From contig CAJOMW010000047.1 of NCBI GenBank assembly GCA_905235695.1, forward strand, positions 1 through 7,221: a DNA stretch of 7,221 bases, written 5' to 3'. The stretch comes from an uncultured Clostridia bacterium. Lineage in GTDB: Bacteria; Bacillota; Clostridia; Oscillospirales; CAG-382. The notes below the pieces were generated by a model. That model ran no database searches. It was not told the DNA's origin and saw only the letters and a list, made by a program, of their open reading frames with translations. The position numbers were made by a program, and so were the translations under genes. Positions 5,747 through 7,221 of the stretch are shown piece by piece. How positions within the stretch are numbered: position 1 is the first letter of the stretch; every line of letters begins with the position of its first letter.

Positions 5747-6355
5747 TCATTCATTGTTCTTTTTCAATAGTATCAGCATCACAATTGACAAAATGCAAAA
5801 CAGAAAAAACAGAAACTCGCTTCCGTTTCCATTAAACATTGCGTAAACCTGCACTATGAATCCGATAAGACCTACAGCAAGCAATATGCCGAAAATTATA
5901 TTTTTCTTTCTCCTTTTCTTCCTTTCCTTCTCTTTATATTCCATTTCCCACTTTAGCTCTTCCGCTTGCCTTTCTAACTGGCTGTCATATTGCGTAAGCA
6001 ACGCCCTGTGCAGAGTCGGATCTACTACGGTTTTATATGAAGGGGTACCGATAATTCTTAAATTTGAGTCTGTTTTCACATATACATCCATTACTGAATT
6101 CTCGGGGAAATTCTCTGTGAGACTCACGTCATTCATCTTAAAAAGATAATCATCTGCAAAAGCGCCGCCATCTCCGCCCACGCTAAAGCTCGTTTGTACT
6201 CTATTGCGATGAAACGCATCGAGTTCGTTAAATAGAACCGAATGTACTCCTACTGATACATCAAAAATCTGGCCATCCTCTGTAACCTGTTGTTCCCTTT
6301 CTCCGTCAATGGTAATGTAAAATTTCTTTTTTGTGTGTACGACAATAAATGGCAT
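5747..6355 (-). CDS. Unrecognised protein: soluble N-terminal domain plus two C-terminal membrane helices
   Basis: I do not recognise this 202-residue protein. Residues 1-110 look beta-rich; FYITIDGE (12-19) and FDVSVGVHSVLF (31-42) recall PEGA-like or carrier-type beta repeats, but this is a weak resemblance. A highly charged helix (about 115-151) ends in KERKKRRKK (143-151). Membrane helices follow at about 152-172 and 179-197, with a short loop and a KKNNE tail. There is no signal peptide; by the positive-inside rule the N-terminal domain and the tail should face the cytoplasm. The frame opens at 6406, but that ATG lies inside the -10 box. I chose the ATG at 6355, which has AAAGGAA 8-9 nt upstream. 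It has a perfect promoter and its own terminator, and it diverges from an XRE regulator that probably controls it. Confidence 0.8.
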   Translation of the reverse strand: MPFIVVHTKKKFYITIDGEREQQVTEDGQIFDVSVGVHSVLFNELDAFHRNRVQTSFSVGGDGGAFADDYLFKMNDVSLTENFPENSVMDVYVKTDSNLRIIGTPSYKTVVDPTLHRALLTQYDSQLERQAEELKWEMEYKEKERKKRRKKNIIFGILLAVGLIGFIVQVYAMFNGNGSEFLFFLFCILSIVMLILLKKNNE

Positions 6356-6404
6356 AATCAACTTTCCTTTCTTGTTAATATCTTTATTTTCCCGTTCTAT
6401 GTAC

Positions 6405-6433
6405 ATTATATATCTTTAAATTCCATTTGTCAA
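6405..6433 (-). promoter_or_regulatory. Perfect-consensus sigma-A promoter of the two-helix membrane gene
   Basis: On the minus strand the -35 box is TTGACA (6428-6433), the spacer is 17 nt and the -10 box is TATAAT (6405-6410), all exactly at consensus. The predicted start is near 6398, giving a leader of about 43 nt. A promoter this strong usually needs a repressor, and a dyad overlaps its -35 box. Confidence 0.92.
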
Positions 6434-6440
6434 TACAAAT
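6425..6440. promoter_or_regulatory. Candidate operator dyad for the XRE regulator
   Basis: ATTTGT-CAAT-ACAAAT is a perfect 6-bp inverted repeat with a 4-bp centre. It covers the whole -35 box (6428-6433) of the membrane gene promoter and lies in the divergent spacer, 70 bp before the regulator's start codon. Size and symmetry suit a dimer of a small XRE repressor. Binding by the adjacent regulator is inferred. Confidence 0.6.
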
Positions 6441-6509
6441 ATATCTTTTTCTTCTATATAATTTTTGTTATAAAGATTTATAATATATACATACAGGAGG
6501 TGGAAACGA

Positions 6510-6836
6510 GTGACGCACTATTCTGAATACCTTGAGTTTTTCTACAAAAGGCTGACGGAGCTACGGCTTGAAAAGGGAATTTCCGCACGCGACATGAGCC
6601 TTACTCTCGGGCAGAGCGAAAGCTATATAAACAAGATTGAAAACCGTCGGACGCTTCCGTCGATGACAGGATTTTTCTATATATGCGAATTTTTTGAAAT
6701 AACACCGGAGGAGTTTTTCAACAAAAACAGCCCGTCACCACAAAGGGCAAAGGAGCTGTATAAGGAGATAGCAAAGCTCAAGCCGGAGCAATCAGAGCAC
6801 ATACTTTCCGTTATAAAAGACCTTAACAGCAAATAA
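6510..6836 (+). CDS. XRE-family (Cro/CI-type) helix-turn-helix regulator
   Basis: This is a 108-residue DNA-binding protein. The Cro/CI HTH spans about residues 12-72. LRLEKGISARDMSLTLGQS (18-36) holds helices 1-3, SYINKIENRRTLPS (38-51) is the recognition region, and FFEITPEEFF (61-70) closes the domain in the usual way. A short helical tail (about 77-106, ELYKEIAKLKPEQSEHILSVIKDL) may serve dimerisation; there is no ligand or peptidase domain. The start is a GTG at 6510, preceded by AGGAGGTG (6495-6502). The next in-frame ATG (6594) would cut into the HTH. It is the only plus-strand gene and diverges from the membrane gene across about 150 bp containing a perfect dyad, so it probably represses that promoter. 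Its own promoter is less clear; TATAAT occurs at 6457-6462 and 6479-6484 without a good -35 box. Confidence 0.93.
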   Translation: MTHYSEYLEFFYKRLTELRLEKGISARDMSLTLGQSESYINKIENRRTLPSMTGFFYICEFFEITPEEFFNKNSPSPQRAKELYKEIAKLKPEQSEHILSVIKDLNSK

Positions 6837-6876
6837 AAAAGCCGCTGAGCGCTTCGCTCCACGGCTTGATTTTTTA
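6837..6876. terminator. Bidirectional terminator between the regulator and the phosphatase remnant
   Basis: AAGCCG (6839-6844) pairs with CGGCTT (6862-6867), and inside it GAGCG (6847-6851) pairs with CGCTC (6855-6859) around a 3-nt loop. T-rich sequence follows on both strands: GATTTTTTATATT on plus, TTTTTTATTT on minus. It starts 3 nt after the regulator's stop codon and serves both convergent genes. Confidence 0.9.
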
Positions 6877-6893
6877 TATTCTCCGTCAGAGTT

Positions 6894-7070
6894 TTATTCC
6901 CTCAAAGGATTTAGGAATCTCTCTTTTCCTTTTGACGCTGGTATGGACGCTGGCTTATCAAATCTTATCGGTTCGCCCTTTACGGTAGTTATCACTCCAC
7001 CTGCCTCGGTAAGTATGAGAGACGCCGCTGAGTAGTGCCACGGCTGCAAAACCAGCTCGAAAATGTCGCT
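6894..7070 (-). pseudogene. C-terminal remnant of an inositol-monophosphatase-family gene
   Basis: The minus-strand frame ending at TAA 6894-6896 reads FELVLQPWHYSAASLILTEA and then GGVITTVKGEPIRF, the C-terminal sugar-phosphatase motif of the IMPase/SuhB family (usual form WDxAAG..I..EAGG). These enzymes dephosphorylate inositol or related phosphates and are normally about 250-270 residues. Only about 59 codons are open here: an in-frame TGA lies at 7071-7073, and a hairpin-rich repeat begins at about the same place. The metal-binding Asp of the WD motif is His. Both facts suggest a dead gene broken by the repeat. The rest may lie beyond the window's right edge, and a single-base frameshift near 7072 is an alternative explanation. 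Confidence 0.65.
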
Positions 7071-7205
7071 TCACTCCGCATGATGCCGACGTAGCGTCCT
7101 TAGATTTGCCCTTCCCACGCCCGGGAAGGGCAAAAATCTTTTGGTACTTTTCTTTTTCAAGAAAAGTACGTAAAACGTGTCCCCAAAGCGCCAACGGCGC
7201 TTTGG
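7065..7205. repeat. Hairpin-rich palindromic repeat element, possible copy B
   Basis: Three perfect inverted repeats stand in a row. They are a 12-bp stem with 6-nt loop (7105-7116/7123-7134), an 11-bp stem with loop TTTC (7144-7154/7159-7169), and a 10-bp stem with loop AAC (7183-7192/7196-7205). The left part (7065-7091) resembles 4140-4166. The block abuts the broken phosphatase frame and reaches nearly to the window edge, so its right end is unknown. It encodes no plausible protein. A REP- or MITE-like non-autonomous element is my reading; no transposase is visible. Confidence 0.7.
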
Positions 7206-7221
7206 ATATTGCACCTGCGCT

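Noticed and set aside
5616..5750. Upstream extension of the PHP phosphatase frame to an ATG at 5750
   Set aside because: The extension covers the preceding gene's terminator and the operon's own promoter; the ATG at 5615 has a strong ribosome site and begins at the conserved core.
6356..6406. Upstream ATG at 6406 for the two-helix membrane protein
   Set aside because: It lies within the -10 box of the consensus promoter, so the transcript would not contain it.
6958..7194. 78-codon minus-strand open frame across the right edge
   Set aside because: It reads the hairpin repeat and then the phosphatase remnant in the wrong frame; no protein family resemblance.

Overview
The window looks like a chromosomal segment of a spore-lineage, probably gut-type Clostridia species (Oscillospirales/Ruminococcaceae-like is my best guess). 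The main reason is an unmistakable Spo0A. Clean sigma-A promoters, strong Shine-Dalgarno sites and compact intrinsic terminators fit a Firmicute, and so does the mix of GC-rich genes with AT-rich spacers. The taxonomic call is inference; no rRNA gene is present.

Layout. Every gene but one is on the minus strand, so the reading order is right to left. At the right edge (6894-7221) lies the C-terminal remnant of an inositol-monophosphatase-family gene, cut off by a GC-rich array of three perfect hairpins. Next comes a plus-strand XRE-type regulator (6510-6836), divergent from a minus-strand gene for an unrecognised two-helix membrane protein (5747-6355). The membrane gene has a perfect-consensus sigma-A promoter, and a perfect dyad covers its -35 box. 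A separate promoter then drives a two-gene operon: a PHP-family histidinol-phosphatase-like enzyme (4776-5615) and a GNAT acetyltransferase (4278-4772), closed by a terminator. A 464-bp gene-free spacer (3814-4277) follows, with nested inverted repeats, a possible small transcript and a GC-rich repeat-like island. Then come spo0A (3031-3813) with its own terminator, guaA (946-2841) with its own promoter, and a YczE/DUF6198-like membrane protein (51-743) behind a strong promoter and a hairpin-bearing leader.

How the parts relate. The genes are mostly separate transcription units, not one pathway. guaA makes GMP, and falling GTP is a sporulation cue in Bacillus, so its adjacency to spo0A is suggestive, but each has its own signals. 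The histidinol phosphatase and the acetyltransferase are cotranscribed. The regulator and membrane protein form a self-contained divergent module and are the best candidate here for an undescribed regulated system. The most unusual points are the long GMP synthetase, which resembles the eukaryotic enzyme; a Spo0A receiver with an Ala in its acidic metal pocket; and two GC-rich islands that resemble each other and may be copies of one dispersed repeat.
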